From Eucommia ulmoides (lineage: Eukaryota > Streptophyta > Magnoliopsida > Garryales > Eucommiaceae), in the NCBI GenBank assembly GCA_016647705.1, contig CM028334.1:6429046-6493045 (forward strand): a stretch of DNA of 64,000 bases, in the 5' to 3' direction. This document shows positions 47,540-60,400 of this stretch, one piece after another. Position 1 is the stretch's first letter. The number at the start of each line of letters is the position of its first letter. The translations under genes were made by a program, and so were the position numbers. The notes below the pieces were generated by a model. It saw only the letters and a list, made by a program, of their open reading frames with translations, did not search any database and was not told the DNA's origin.

Positions 47540-48307
47540 GTATAAACAATAAGGATTATGTCAAAATATTGTAATTTTTTTATTAGTTGTGTTTGCTTAT
47601 ATTGTGTTTATTACAAGACACGTGTTGATAATTTGGGAATGCTATAGAAATTAAAAGGGTTATGTCAAAAAATTTTCTTGCTAAATTATGCCCTTTTGCG
47701 TTTGTTTTTTATTAGACGATATAAAAACATGTGGCACTTCAAATATTGAAGACAAATGGAGAGAATTTATGGATTGACATTTTATAATTAAGGTAAGTTT
47801 CAGTAGTCCTGAATGGTGGGCTTCAGTATCATGCGTGGTAGATTTATACTACTAAATTTTTAATGTATGAAAATAGATTATTATGTTGGATTGTTAAAGT
47901 TTATATTGTAGATTAGGGTATTATCATAAATTAGAAAATAATTGTTTATGGTATCATTGTGTTAGTTATTGTCGTGCCTGATTTTTATTGGTTGTCTTTG
48001 TTAGTATTATGTTGTTATAAAACATTAGATGGAAAGTTAAAATGTCATATAAATAAAGGGGATTATGTTCAATTGTTTTATATATTAATTATTGGTTGCG
48101 TTCACTTCGAAAATATTTGAATTTTTTTGTTGATCATGTTTATTTGTGTTGTTTGTTTTTGCTATGTTCATTACAAAATCAGGAGTTAATAATTTGAAAA
48201 TGTCATAAAAAATGTGATTATGTCAAATCTTTTTTTTGTTAAATTATATCATATTTTATATTAAAAAAAATTGAAACCCGTGCCTTCAAGCACGGGTTAT
48301 ACCCTAG
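47540..48307 (+). mobile_element. Helitron-like 3' portion (end at 48307)
   Basis: Hairpin CCCGTGC/GCACGGG (48278-48296), spacer TTATACC, then CTAG. Upstream GGTAAGTTTCAGTAGTCC (about 47793) matches the 3' portion of copy 2 near 41195. Start not defined. Confidence 0.5.
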
Positions 48308-48663
48308 ACGAGAATTTTATCAACTACCTTCAGGCACGGATTTGATAGGTCAACAGCGTGGTTTCATCTGTATCAGCACATATAAAGATTATTATTTGAA
48401 ATTTGAAGGGTTCATGTTAGGATGTCATTTGCATTTGTATTGTGTTATGATTTGATGGATTTGGTGATAAATACATGGCTTGGATAATCAATTTTCAGTG
48501 TTTTTTTTTTTTTTTTCATGTGTTGCAATTTAATATTTCGTAAATTTTATCCTAATCTCGATTAGATTTCATGTATTGCAATTTATTAACTTTATATTGT
48601 TGTATAGATGAGAAGTTCAATTTTTTTTTTCACCGGTGCCTTCAGGCACTGGTTATGCCCTAG
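48308..48663 (+). mobile_element. Helitron-like 3' portion (end at 48663)
   Basis: Hairpin CCGGTGCCT/AGGCACTGG (48633-48652), spacer TTATGCC, CTAG followed by TATATATATA. Start not defined. Confidence 0.5.
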
Positions 48664-49175
48664 TATATATATATAGGATTTTTTATTGTTTAGGCCTTTT
48701 TCAACTTTTTCTCTCCTCATTTAACCTGTTTTTAAAAAATATTATTTTTTAAACTTTTTTCTAAACATTGTTAGAGAAAAATCCTTTTCAAAATAGAAAA
48801 AAAATTGAATAGACAATTATACCCCCTTATATATATGAAACCCTAAATTAAGATTTTCATTTCAATCCATCCCTATCCCATAGCCGCCCGATCCTATAGT
48901 CGTTCAATCCCACAACCGTCTATTGAAGCTCTCTCTTAATCGCCAAATGACCGCCAACCACCGACACGCCTATTTAGATTGCCATCGCCTATGCCACCAC
49001 AACCACCACCTCTGAACGAGAGCCGCCAACCACCGCTGCGCCTGCAGACGAAGACGAAGAACAATCCACTTTTTGAATCTTTATAATCGATTTTATTTGT
49101 TAGTTTTCATCTGTTGAACTCTGAATTTGAGATCGTCTGCAAACAAACTCGATCCTGAGGCTTTCGTTTAGAGTT
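48664..49175. other. Spacer with leader-like sequence
   Basis: AT-rich, then a CCGCCAACCACCG-rich stretch (48880-49070) like a captured gene leader. No ORF. Confidence 0.45.
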
Positions 49176-49497
49176 AAGGATAAAGACCTTTTTGGTCCCT
49201 AACAAATGCCTTGGGTGTCCAATTGGCTCCTAACTTTTGTAACTCGATAATTTGGCCCTTGACATTTCAATATAGTGTCAAATTGGCCCTTGAGGCAGAT
49301 TTTGTTAAGTCAAAGTAACGGTCAACGTCTCAATAAGGATATTTTGCTCATTTAACTCTTCTTTAATTATTAAGACTTATTTAAGGGAGAAATCCAAAAA
49401 GTCCAAACCATATGGGGAGTAAAGTGCAATTCAAACTCTTTCTCCCTCAACCTCTCGTCTCTCTCTCACTCTCACTCTGCAAAGTGTGAGTGATATC

Positions 49498-49700
49498 ATC
49501 ATCGCTCCAAATGCTCTAGCCTTTCTGGCAGCCGCAGATATTTCGTGACAAGTCAATTAGAGCCTTGCTGGGAAGATCTCGGCCGGGATGACGAACGTCA
49601 TTGCCTTGGGGCTGAAATTGGCGAAGAAGAAAGTGAGCGAGTACATCACCACGAACTCGATTCGGTTGTCCGGGTGTTTCCAGTGTTCGTACAAAATCAA
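49498..49700 (-). pseudogene. Captured PHT1 phosphate transporter fragment, copy 2
   Basis: The minus strand gives [29 protein letters not shown] and [11 protein letters not shown], then an in-frame stop where copy 1 has RS, then TCHEISAA. Some positions are closer to intact PHT1 than in copy 1 (FFFANF, FPARL) and others are worse, so the two copies decayed independently. Confidence 0.78.
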
Positions 49701-49865
49701 GTCATTCTTATAAAACGAAAGTTGGGTTTAAGGGCGGGTTCTAGATTCCTAAAAACATTAAAACCACCCCATTTTGCTAAAAAATGATGATAAATCAATT
49801 GATCAAACATTTTGTTTGCATGAACTAAGTCCCTCTTTAGCACACAACTTGAATAGTTCAAGTAC

Positions 49866-49955
49866 CTTGCTCCTCAATGCAGCAGAACTGAAATCAGACT
49901 TGTAATGTTCTGAAACTGAGAATCCAAACAGAGCATATTCTTTTACAGATTTCCC
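49866..49955 (-). pseudogene. Captured 30-codon exon, copy 2
   Basis: Same length and splice borders as 1225-1314, with few substitutions. Parent gene unknown. Confidence 0.45.
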
Positions 49956-50135
49956 CTACAACAAATTCAATCAAATTAGCCAAAAAAAAATCCAAACCCA
50001 TTTATTAGTTTCAGTGATGGAGAGAGATTCAAATCCACATGTTAATTTCAGTGAGAGATGTTAATTGCAGTAATAAAATGCAAAGAGAGAGAGAGAGACA
50101 TGGAGATATTCAAACCCATATGTTAATTGCAGTGA

Positions 50136-50176
<41 letters not shown>

Positions 50177-51083
50177 CAAACCCACATTGTTAATTTCATA
50201 GATAAAAGGCAGAGAGAGAACACTTCAAACCCATATGTTAATTTCAGAGAGAGAAAAAGCTTCAAACCATCATTCACACTACTACAACACCGAGCACACT
50301 TCATAACCGTGCCGTGTAAGCTCAATTGGGGGAACCATCGTCTTCTTCTCTTCACATTTGTGTCTTCTTCTTCTTCTCCATCGCAGCATCGTCGTCTCCA
50401 ACCATCGTTGTCTTTTTTTCACAGTTTCGTCGTCATCATCGTCGTAAGTTCTCTCTCTCTCTCTCCCCTCCCTCCTCTCTCCCCTTTGTTTCTCCATGTC
50501 CGAAATCTAAACCCGGCTTTCTTGCTCCTCGTGCCCCAAGATTTGTGTTCCATCTCCTCCATTTCAAGTGCTTAGGTCTCTTCCTAGATTCTCCCTTTTT
50601 TAAAGTCGACATTGATTAGGTAGAAATTGGGTTGATTCTCTAATTGTGGTGACAACTACCACCACCTCCTCCACAGGCAGAGTTATTCTGTAAACGATAT
50701 GTTTCTCTGCGGTGGGTCAGACGACGGTGGCGCTGGATTTGGATGGCGACCCTATATGTACTTCGCGTGGGGCAGGGAAGGAGATGAGAGACGAGAGACG
50801 AGAGGCTTGCAGGGAAAGAGAGGGGTATTAATTGCACTTTACTCCCCATGTGGTTTGGACCTTTTGGATTGCTCCCCTTATTGTGAATTGAGTACCCTTG
50901 GCCAAATAGTCACGTGCTTGTCACGTGATTGTTTTCATCCAAAATCCCCAAATTTTGCAAACAAAACCCGACCCAAAGGCCAATTTGGAATAATTTTGAA
51001 ATGTCAAGAATCAAATCGTCGAGTTATAAAAATTAGGGACCAATTAAACACCTGAGACATTTGTCAGACAGTCTTTATCCCTT

Positions 51084-51767
51084 TGTTAAAAAAATAGATG
51101 AATATACATGTCACACATGTCTCAAGGGAATAAAGAGTTAAGAGCCAAAACAGTAGGAATCATTGGACACTTCACTACCCTTTCTAAATGCTATTAATTA
51201 AAGTTTAGTTTTGAAAAGGTGATGATAAACCTCTATTATTTTTCTTCTGGGGCCAAAAATGTAAAAACAAAGGGAAAATAATTTTTTTGACCCCACATAA
51301 ATAGAATCGGTGTTCAATTGGCCCTCACTATTTGATGTTCGACACATTTGGTCCCTCATAATTGAATTTAGATTCAATTCGACCCAAATTAGAAATATGT
51401 TAGTCTAATTTGACGGTTAACTGTTAGAGTAAAGGTATTTTCATTTTTTCATGTCTAAAAATAAGTATAATTTTGTCATTTTACTCTAACTGATTCAATA
51501 GAGTCTATTTAAAAAATCATCCAAATTCAAAGGGTCCAAAAGTTTTTTTCTCTTTCATTTTGTTACCATGCTCTTCATTTTTCCAGCCATCATCTCCAAC
51601 GTCTTCGTTCCCATTTATTCTAGCCACCACCTGATCCAACCTCTCCAGCGAATACCACTGTGCCAATACTTCCGTCCACCAAACCACAAGGTCACCACCA
51701 CCATGTTGAATCACCAATCTATCACCTATGTTCTTCATTCCTTCTCTCATCTCCTTTCTCTCCCCCA

Positions 51768-51810
<43 letters not shown>

Positions 51811-52009
51811 ATATGGTGAGGATCTGTTGTAGGTTTGTCGTCGTGATGGATCCTCAGATCTGTCGCGCCCATCGCAGAGAGAGAGAGACGCCAGTGGAAG
51901 AGTGGTGATGTACAAGGAAGGAAAATCATTATCTTATATTAATCCTTAAAATTATTATTAAAGGGTAATATAGTCTTTAACATTAATATATTGGGGTTAA
52001 ATTTGAAAA
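51084..52009. other. TIR-like and leader-like sequence, unassigned
   Basis: Positions 51270-51410 carry GTGTTCAATTGGCCCTCAC and GACACATTTGGTCCCTCAT, phrasing like the Pack-element TIRs, but I found no matching inverted end. Positions 51560-51900 are leader-like with CT and TA repeats. Confidence 0.35.
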
Positions 52010-52728
52010 TAAAGTGGACAATATCATAGCAATGTGGAGATGCGTGTGAGTCCATACTTATAACAATTGAGATATGTGGTATACATATTCTCAACAAGTG
52101 GTGTCAGAGCCACGCCTCTAACTTAGTCATATGGATGATTTCCTCGGAATGTCGAACAAAGGTAGTGGGCCTCAGTTACTCGCGATTGAATCCGTGAATG
52201 AGCTCTATTGGACAAACGGTATGCTTTGGATGCTTCATGGACATGTCCTGACCCGAACACGGTGAAGAGGTTAACTTGGATAGAGAAAATTCTCGAGGTA
52301 GGTGGTACTCCGGTGCTTCACGTAAGGCGTGTGCTCTAATGCGGTAGAGAAGAGTTGACCAAGCTCTCGAGGTAGGCGGTGCTCAGGTGCTTCACATAAG
52401 GCGGCTGTTCCAACACGGTGAAGATGAGTAGTTGACCTCAGTAGAGAGTGGACAAATGGATGATCGTTTGAGAGGAAGCTTAATGGTCCTTTGTTCGAGG
52501 GGATGATTGTTACATGTGCGACTAAAGTCTCACATCGGCTAGAATTGGAGAGAATCATGGGTTTATAAGTATGGACAATATCTCCATTGACATGGGCCTT
52601 TTTGGGTAGAATCCGAAAGCAAATCCGTGAGGGTTTAGGCCAAAAGTGGGCAATATCGTAGCAATGTGGAGATAAGTGTAGATCCATATTTATAATAAGT
52701 AAGATATGTGGTGTACATATTTTCAACA
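52010..52728 (+). mobile_element. TRIM retrotransposon, 5' LTR truncated
   Basis: A complete 221-bp 3' LTR (52508-52728, TGTTACATG...TTTTCAACA) is preceded by a purine tract (GAGGGGATGA). Only the last 87 bp of the 5' LTR remain (52010-52096), followed by a tRNA-Met-type primer site (TGGTGTCAGAGCC at 52099). The 411-bp interior is noncoding. Phrases such as CATGGGCCTTTTTGGGTAGA and GGGCAATATCGTAGCAATG are typical of plant TRIMs. Confidence 0.75.
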
Positions 52729-53095
52729 GTGGTGATAGCAAATATTTGTTGTGAAAGTGATAATGGTAATAGTGAATAATTGCTCTGGTGGTGACAGTGA
52801 TAAAAATTATTTTGTTGTGTTGGCGACGATGATAAAAATGTTTGTTGTGGTGGTGATAATAAATGTTTATAGCGGTGGTAGCGGTGGTGATAGTGAATGT
52901 TTGTTGTGGTGGTAACAGTGATTAGTTTGATGTGATAATTAATAGTGGTTGTGATGGTAGTAAATTTTTGTGGTAGCAATGAAAAATTATTGTAGCGGTG
53001 AATGATTGTTGTGGCTACATTGGTGTTAGTTGATAGTCATGGTGGTGATTTTGATGCAACGACGGGTGTGTTCGGTGGTGGTGACGATTATAAAA
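52729..53095. repeat. Degenerate GTGGTGATAGTGA-type repeat
   Basis: Loosely repeated GTGGTGATAATGAATGTTTGTTGTG-like phrases fill the interval after the TRIM. Period irregular. Reading frames across it are artefacts. Confidence 0.7.
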
Positions 53096-54050
53096 AGATA
53101 ATAAATAATAAAATAATAAAAGATTATAATAATACAAATGTAAACTTAAAAGGTACAAAATATAACTTTATTTAATCATCTTAAAGATAGGGATGTGAAA
53201 TTTGTATGTGAGATATTTTGAGATAAGCCGTTAATTTGTTAAAGATATTATATTATATAAGATTAAAGTGCATAAAATGTCGTTTGATCTCAATTGTTGG
53301 ATTTAAAATTAATCCAACAATTCAAAATATAAAATATGTTCTGATTTATAGAATATATTATGCGATACTAACTAAATACAACTATGAGTATGTTTATTAG
53401 TTGTGGATGACGTCTTTGGTTATCGTTTGATCAACATTTTGTTAGAAAAATTGGAATATAAATAAAAATTAAATATTTATTTTTGTTCTGTTCTTATAAA
53501 TATTTTTAATATTTAAAAAAAAAAAAAAAAAAAACACCTTAAATTTGATACTTATTGTCACAATCTAAACTTGTTAAGTGCTTATTCTCGCACATAATTG
53601 CTTGTTTGTGACCTTTTTTTTTTTTTGGTTTTCTAAATTAATTTAGCTTATTTTCATTATTTCTTGTAAAGGATCTAGTTATACTTACTCGAGCATAATG
53701 ATCTTTGTTATTGTCACTTTCATTTGTTTGTTTAAAATACTCATCAGAATCTTTCACACCTTGTAACCATTCGGTATTAATGCAATTGTTGTGTTATTGT
53801 AATTATATTTTCACTATACTGTTTACATTTGCTATTGTGGTGAACCTTGGTGCTCTCAATTACTACTGCTTCCAGTGTTCTAGATCAGTTGATCTCAAGA
53901 CTTAATTATTACTAGACCTTTGATCTAATTAGCCATGCACGATTCGTTTTCCAGCCTTAATTATCTAATCTTGCTCAAATTAATTAGAACAAAAAGATGC
54001 ACTAACAGTTAATCATTGATGTTCTCTAATTAATTTAGTTAAAAACAAAT
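53096..54050. other. AT-rich DNA downstream of the MYB gene
   Basis: Includes a roughly 21-A run near 53515 and probably the MYB 3' UTR (minus strand) near its right edge. No other gene seen. Confidence 0.5.
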
Positions 54051-54278
54051 CTAGTTAGAATTGATTCGAAAAAAATCAGAACAACATTGATAAAACAATC
54101 CCATCAATCCATCCGTGTTGAGGGCAATTTTGTCATTTGAAAACCAAAACGAGCTCTCATCACCGCCATTGGCCACCGGATCTATCGAATTAAACAACTG
54201 TATCGAACTCCCAAAGCCATCTTCACTTGTTTTCCGGTTGCCTTTGTTGTGAACCAGTTCGTCGGAATTTGTTTTTTT
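54051..54278 (-). other. Open frame after the MYB stop (former C-terminal region?)
   Basis: About 75 codons remain open in the same frame until TAG at 54053-54051. They include GFGSSIQLFNS and DESSFWFSNDKIALN, acidic and aromatic like C-terminal activation regions of GL1/WER-type proteins. This suggests the upstream TAG is recent. Confidence 0.55.
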
Positions 54279-54408
54279 CTACCGGATATGCCTTAGAGAA
54301 GACGGTTTGACATTTTTGACCCCAAGCTTTTTTCTCAAATGAGTGTTCCAATGGTTCTTCACTTGGTTGTCAGTTCTCCCTGGTATTCTACCAGCAATCA
54401 AGGACCAC
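54279..54408 (-). CDS. MYB exon 3 up to the first stop
   Basis: Acceptor TTTGAAAG then GTGGTCCTTG; the G completes the split Arg codon, and [20 protein letters not shown] finishes R3. A TAG at 54281-54279 follows SSLRHIR. Confidence 0.88.
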
Positions 54409-57400
54409 CTTTCAAAGATCAAGAAAATTAATGAATTCTTGTTTTTTTTAACAAACAAATAATTGCTCCAAACACCCCCATATTTACATATTTTTTACAG
54501 TTCTTAATTTAAAAAATACTTTATTGTTTTTTAAGGACTCATATTTTTTAGTTTATAAAAATTAAAGCCAATTATTTGAATAAAATTATGATAAAAAGTT
54601 AAAATTTACAAGTTGGAGTAATACTATGGAAATTTTAAAATAATTTTCTTGATTTTATGTATAATTATTTTCAAATTTCCAAAAAAAATTAATACTGATG
54701 ATACCCAAATATCAGGATCACAATGACGAATTGTTTACGTAATAAATATTTTAAAAAAAAATTACTGAAAAAAATTATGTTTGAACTTATTTACGGGAGG
54801 GATGCATGTCGCCGTTTTGAACGCTGGAATTTATATTCTATTTAGAGTTAAAGTTAAAATAATTATTGAATAAATTCAAAATAAGTAAAATATTAAGGAT
54901 TGAAAATAAATTACTCAAACCCATAAAAAATTAACACTATAAACCAACATACTTTTGTGATTGAGTTTTAGTTGACGATATTATTTTCTTGTTTTGTTTT
55001 GCCTTGTGAAATGATAGCTGCTTGACATGGATCACGTTCAGTTGTTATTGTATTGGGGTGGTAGAATATTGGAAGGTACCGTGTTTAGGGTTTGTTATAG
55101 TACATCAGTTGTAAAATCTTTGGTTATCCGTAGGGGAACAACCTTAAATGAATTAATTGAGATGCTAAAACCATGTGTTCTTGAAGATGAGATTACTGGA
55201 ATTTTGAAACTAAAGTGTAGGATGCCGATAGCTCTTTTCGGGTCGAATTATAAATATACCTTGTTTTCTATCAATGATGACTCAGCATTGAACCAAGTGC
55301 TTGAGTTACCTCTTTACATACTATCGCTTCTTGCTGTTGAAGTGGATGTAGAGATAGAACGAGCATTTGATGATGGTCCAATTTTTTTTTCCCAAAGTGG
55401 TCATTTTACCAACTTAATGACCCAAAGTTTTAATCCGTACAGTACCCAATCTGACGGGTAATTTTTCAGCATCGTTCCCCAAGCAATCCAGTCTAATTAT
55501 TCCATCACACGCCCGCACATTCTAGAACAATATCATTCCCACAATACTCCCATGCTGCGCCCCTAATTACTTGAGTCTAATTACACCGTCCTACTCCCCT
55601 ATATTCCAGAATAAGATCATTCTCATAGTATGATTAACCGTGCTCATGACACCAGCTCTCCTCTTCCACATCACCATTATTCGCCGAATAGTCCACCGCA
55701 AGATAACATGAGTAATTATGGTAGTGACTTTGATACAATTGATAGTCGCCACGATGTGTCAGAAGAAGAGTTAGATGCGGATGTTGCGTTTTAGCTAGAC
55801 GAAGATCTAGATGCTGGGCCTAGCAGGCAAAAGGGTCAGAATCAGCAATTGGAGTTGGACAGTGTTATTTCATTTTTCAATAACTTGGACTGGGTTGACG
55901 ACGAAGACTTGGCGAAATACGAGCCAAAGTTACACAAGAATTTTTGGACACCGGAGATGGACAAATTTCGTACTGGTATGGTCTTTAAGGACAAAAAACA
56001 TGTCCAACAGGCCGTCAAATTTTACCACTTGAAGAAGAACAAAGAGTTTTATGTCTCGCAAATGAACAAGAAGCTCTGGTCGATTTTTTGTTTACATGGA
56101 TGCGATTGGAGATTGCGGACGGGAAAGAAAAAAAGTCACGGTATGTTTGAGATTACGCAGTATGAGGGACAACACACATGTTTCTATAATCATACTGTTG
56201 TAGATCATAAAAATTTAGATTCTGCACTCATTTAAAACCTAATACTTGGACAAGTCGAACAGGATCCAGAATTGAAGATTGGCATCATTGTGGCTTACGT
56301 GAAGGAGTCTCATAGATACACTATTTCCTATCGAAAAGCTTGGTTGGCTATGTCTAAAGCCATCGAGACCTTGTTCGGAGATTGGGAAAAAATCATATCG
56401 GAAGTTACCGAAGTTTATGGTCGCGTTGCAGCACTACAATTCGGGTACGATTGTCAAGTGGAGCACTATGTCGATTGATATGCCTAGCTACAGGATGTTC
56501 GACATGGTATTTTGGACATTCAAAGCTTTAGTTGACGGATGACGTTATTGTCGCCCTGTAATCACCATTGACAGGACCCATTTGTATAGTAAATATGAGG
56601 GAAAGATTTTAATCGCCATTGGAATGACGTTGTCCAACAAGTGCTACCCATTGGCTTTCGCCATCGTATCGACGGAGGACTACTGCTACTGGCAATGGTT
56701 CATCTACATGCTTAAGCGCCATATTGTCGGTGATCGTCTTGAGATGACATTGATATCAGACAGACACACCGGCATTATTAGTGTGGTTGACAATATTTGG
56801 CTTAATCAACATAACAAGCCCCTCCGATATCATCGATTTTGTTTGCAGCACCTTTGCAACAATTTTAACAAGATTGCTAAAAATCAGCATCTTAAAGATT
56901 TTACTTGAAATGCAGGTGTTGCAACTCAAATTCGAAAATACAATACTATAATGGAATATATCAAAACAATTGATCTTCGGCTGCATAAATGGTTGAACGA
57001 TATTCCAGCTTACAAATGGACTAAGGCACACGACAATGGTAAGCATTGGGGAGTCATAAAGATCAATTACGCAGAAGTATTTAACAACTGTTTGAAGGGT
57101 GGAAGAAATGTTCCAATAACTGCATCCGTCAAGATTACATTCTACAGGATGGTTAAATACTTTGATATTGGTCGACAACAAGCTCTAAAGGACTCAGCTG
57201 ACGGTTACGTATATGCTAAACACGTCGTTGAAAAAATACAGAAATCTCAAGCCAAGTCTAAAATATACGAGATTCAAATATTCAATCGGTAATTTAGTAT
57301 TCATTATTTTTTTTCACGTTACATATAATTGTTACAACACATATTTTAATAAAATATAATTTTTTTTTTCTAGAAAGAATATGATCTACCACGTGAAAAC

Positions 57401-60400
57401 TAGAAAGAGTCTCACTGGAGGCTTGATTCTTCACGAAGTAACACTAGGGTATCACGCTGATTGCACATGTGACAAGTATAAAATTTGGCGATATCAGTGC
57501 TCCCATATGCTTGTGACCACCGAGTATAGTGGAGTTAATGCATTCTACTATATTGCAGTTGAATACACAATAACAAATCAATCGATGGCATGTGAGTCAT
57601 CGTTTCGGCCAATTATTCACAAAGACTACTGGCCAGAGACCAATTTTTCGAACTTAATTCCAATCTAAAGCAGACTTCGAGTTGTGCATCGTGGTCGACC
57701 AAATTCCACTCGTATTCAAAACGAGATGGATCAATTACGAAAAATAATGACAAATCGTTGCGATTTATATTTCCAAACTGGATATGATAGGCGGAAGTGT
57801 CCATCTCAACCCCGCTATACACCCAATTGATCTTGTTGGTTCATTGTAGTGAATGTTTATACTACTTTATTTCTTTGTTATGTCAACTTTTATGTATTAT
57901 AAATTTCATACACTTGTCGTGCACATTTTTTTATAATGAATCTTATATTTTGTTTATAAATATGATTAAATTTTAATTTCGTACTAATAAATTTACCACA
58001 ATTGTTGCAGAAAAAAATTTCAGCTATGCATTCGAGACTCGAAGATACTTCAGTTCTACACCTGTAGGGGGAGCACAGGTCCGAACTAGTTTGAGTAGCA
58101 CAGGTAAACATTTAGGCCACTGCATTAATTTTTTTATTTTAGTTTTTTATAATTTTAATGTTATTTGTTGTGTCTTATTAAATGTTTCAAGATATTAGTA
58201 TTTTTGACTGTGTTGGGCATGATGTAGGGGAATGGAGAGAAAATGTCCCCCCTCGAGTTATATAATTGATAGAATCAATCAGTTTGTACGGCCCGTTCAA
58301 GTTGTGGCCGAAGCGGTTAGATAGAGCCCTCATAACCGCGTTGGTAGAGAGATGGTGTTCGGAGACGCACACTTTTCATCTACCTGTCGGGGGGATGACC
58401 GTCATATTATAGGACGTGACTGTCTTGTTGGGGTTACTCGTGCATGGGTTGCCAGTTATCGCCTCTGATGACTCACGACTGGAAGTTCCCTGGCAGAGAC
58501 TTTGCGGCGAGCTCCTCGAAGTAGAACTGCCATTGGATAAGATTAGGAATGGGTGTTTGACGCTCAAGTGGTTACGGGATACCTTTGTTGAAGTTCCTGA
58601 CGAGGTCGACGAGGAGGTTATGCATTTCTACGCACGTGCGTATTACTTGATTATGCTTGGTCAGATGTTGTTTCCTGATAAATCGCACAATAGAGTCAAG
58701 CTAGCCTACCTCCCACTGCTGCGTGACTTGATACCTTTCATCAAGTATAGCTGAGGCAATGTGACCCTAGCGGTCCTCTACCGCGAACTATGTAAGGCGA
58801 CAAAGCCCAACACGAAACACATAGCCGACTGCCTTTTTTTGTTGGAGTGTTGGGCTTGGGAGCGATTTCCAAGACTTCGGCCTGAAGTTGTCCCTTTCCC
58901 TGAGTAAAATATATCATTCGGAGAGCTCGACTTCGGCGACAACTTGAAATTCCCAGTTGTTTTGAGGGGTTCTTGGTAAGTAATTAGTATTTTCTTTTTA
59001 ATTTCATTTATCATCTAATGAATATTTATTTATGGATATTAAATTTATTATTTATATTTTTGTTGTACAAGTGGACCTTTGAATTCAATTTGAAAAATTT
59101 GCCAATGCATATTTTGGTGGTATATCGCAATCAGTTAGATCGCTTGAAGAATGACAAAGTTAGTTATTTATTTACATCGAAATTTTAAATTTTTTATTTG
59201 TTTGTTTATATTTTATTTTACAAGTCATTTGGATGCCGTATACCCTGACGACTTTGCCTCCATATACTAGAGATAGAGAAGATATTTGGACGGCAAAGTT
59301 GCCCCTAATTTGCTATATATTTTTGTAAATATATAGTTATATAGCAATTTATGTAAATACATTTTTTTTGTAAATATATAGTTATATAGAAATTTATGTA
59401 GTTAGTAAATATATTTTTTTGTAACGTTTGGAGATTTAGAAAGTTGTTGATCTACCGTATATATTGCTTCGCAATTAAATACAAAATTTGAATAGAAAAT
59501 AGAGCAATGTGTCAAACATTCCGGAAAGATTCTTGAAAAGCCAAACAGAGTAAAAAGTGGTTGAGTATATATATATACTCTGTTTATACTCTGTTTGGCT
59601 TTTCAAGAATCTTTCCGAAATATTTGACACATTGCTCTATTTCCCATTCAAATTTTGTATCTATTTCTTAAGCAATATACACAGTAGATCAACAGCTTTC
59701 TATGGAAATACCTATCGATGTATATTACTATACACACTTGTTGTATTTTTTATTTCATCTTTGAGAGTTGTATATACATATTTATTCATCGTGATTTTGA
59801 AAGATTATTTTTCAAATGCAGACATGATATAGAAATTAAAGGCGAAACAACTCCTAACAATATAACACTAATAGTACACTAATAGTGTGCTGTTAGTATT
59901 CAATTAACCAAATTGAGAGAAAGAATATAATATTAAAGGCGAAACAACTTAAAATAATCATAAACATCATATTAAAAAAATAATTACATAAATTAGAAAG
60001 ATGTTTAACGATGTTTGTTACAAAACTCATAACAAATATCATACATAAGAAATACAGTACATAATATCACGAAAATAGTGACAATAAAAACACTTAAAAG
60101 GAAAATACCAGAGTAAAAAATTATTTATTCTTCATTGGACATGTACCCCTCAGACAAATATTCATTATTATTTATCACGTTATGGTATTCGTTTAGAGAA
60201 AATGCTCTGTTGCTTGCGGCAATCATTTCATTGGTTAGTTGTAGTAGATAATATCTATTCCTGAACAACAACATTCGATTATTCTCCAGGCGAATTCGTG
60301 TAATAACATCTTCAATCTCGATTGTGTCATCAATTATACATTATCGAGGTATCTGAAGACTTCGACGATGTGGAACTGGTGCATTAAGATTTCTCAAACA

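Larger units (their letters stand above)
49176..51083. mobile_element. Pack-type TIR element, copy 2 (inverted relative of copy 1)
   Basis: TIRs begin AAGGATAAAGACCTTTTTGG on the left and AAAGGGATAAAGACTGTCTG on the right (reverse complement). Inside, the order of captured parts is that of copy 1 read backwards: PHT1 fragment, 30-codon exon, CT/GA-rich leader. Length is 1,908 bp versus 1,927 bp for copy 1. No clear target duplication. Confidence 0.75.

Noticed and set aside
50039-50619. ORFs up to 178 codons in Pack element 2
   Set aside because: Arg/Glu and Ser-rich frames arise from GA/CT-rich captured leader sequence; not matched by an intact frame in copy 1.
52271-52979. Minus-strand ORFs of 156 and 114 codons
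   Set aside because: They are antisense to the TRIM element and the GTG-rich repeat; composition explains the open frames.
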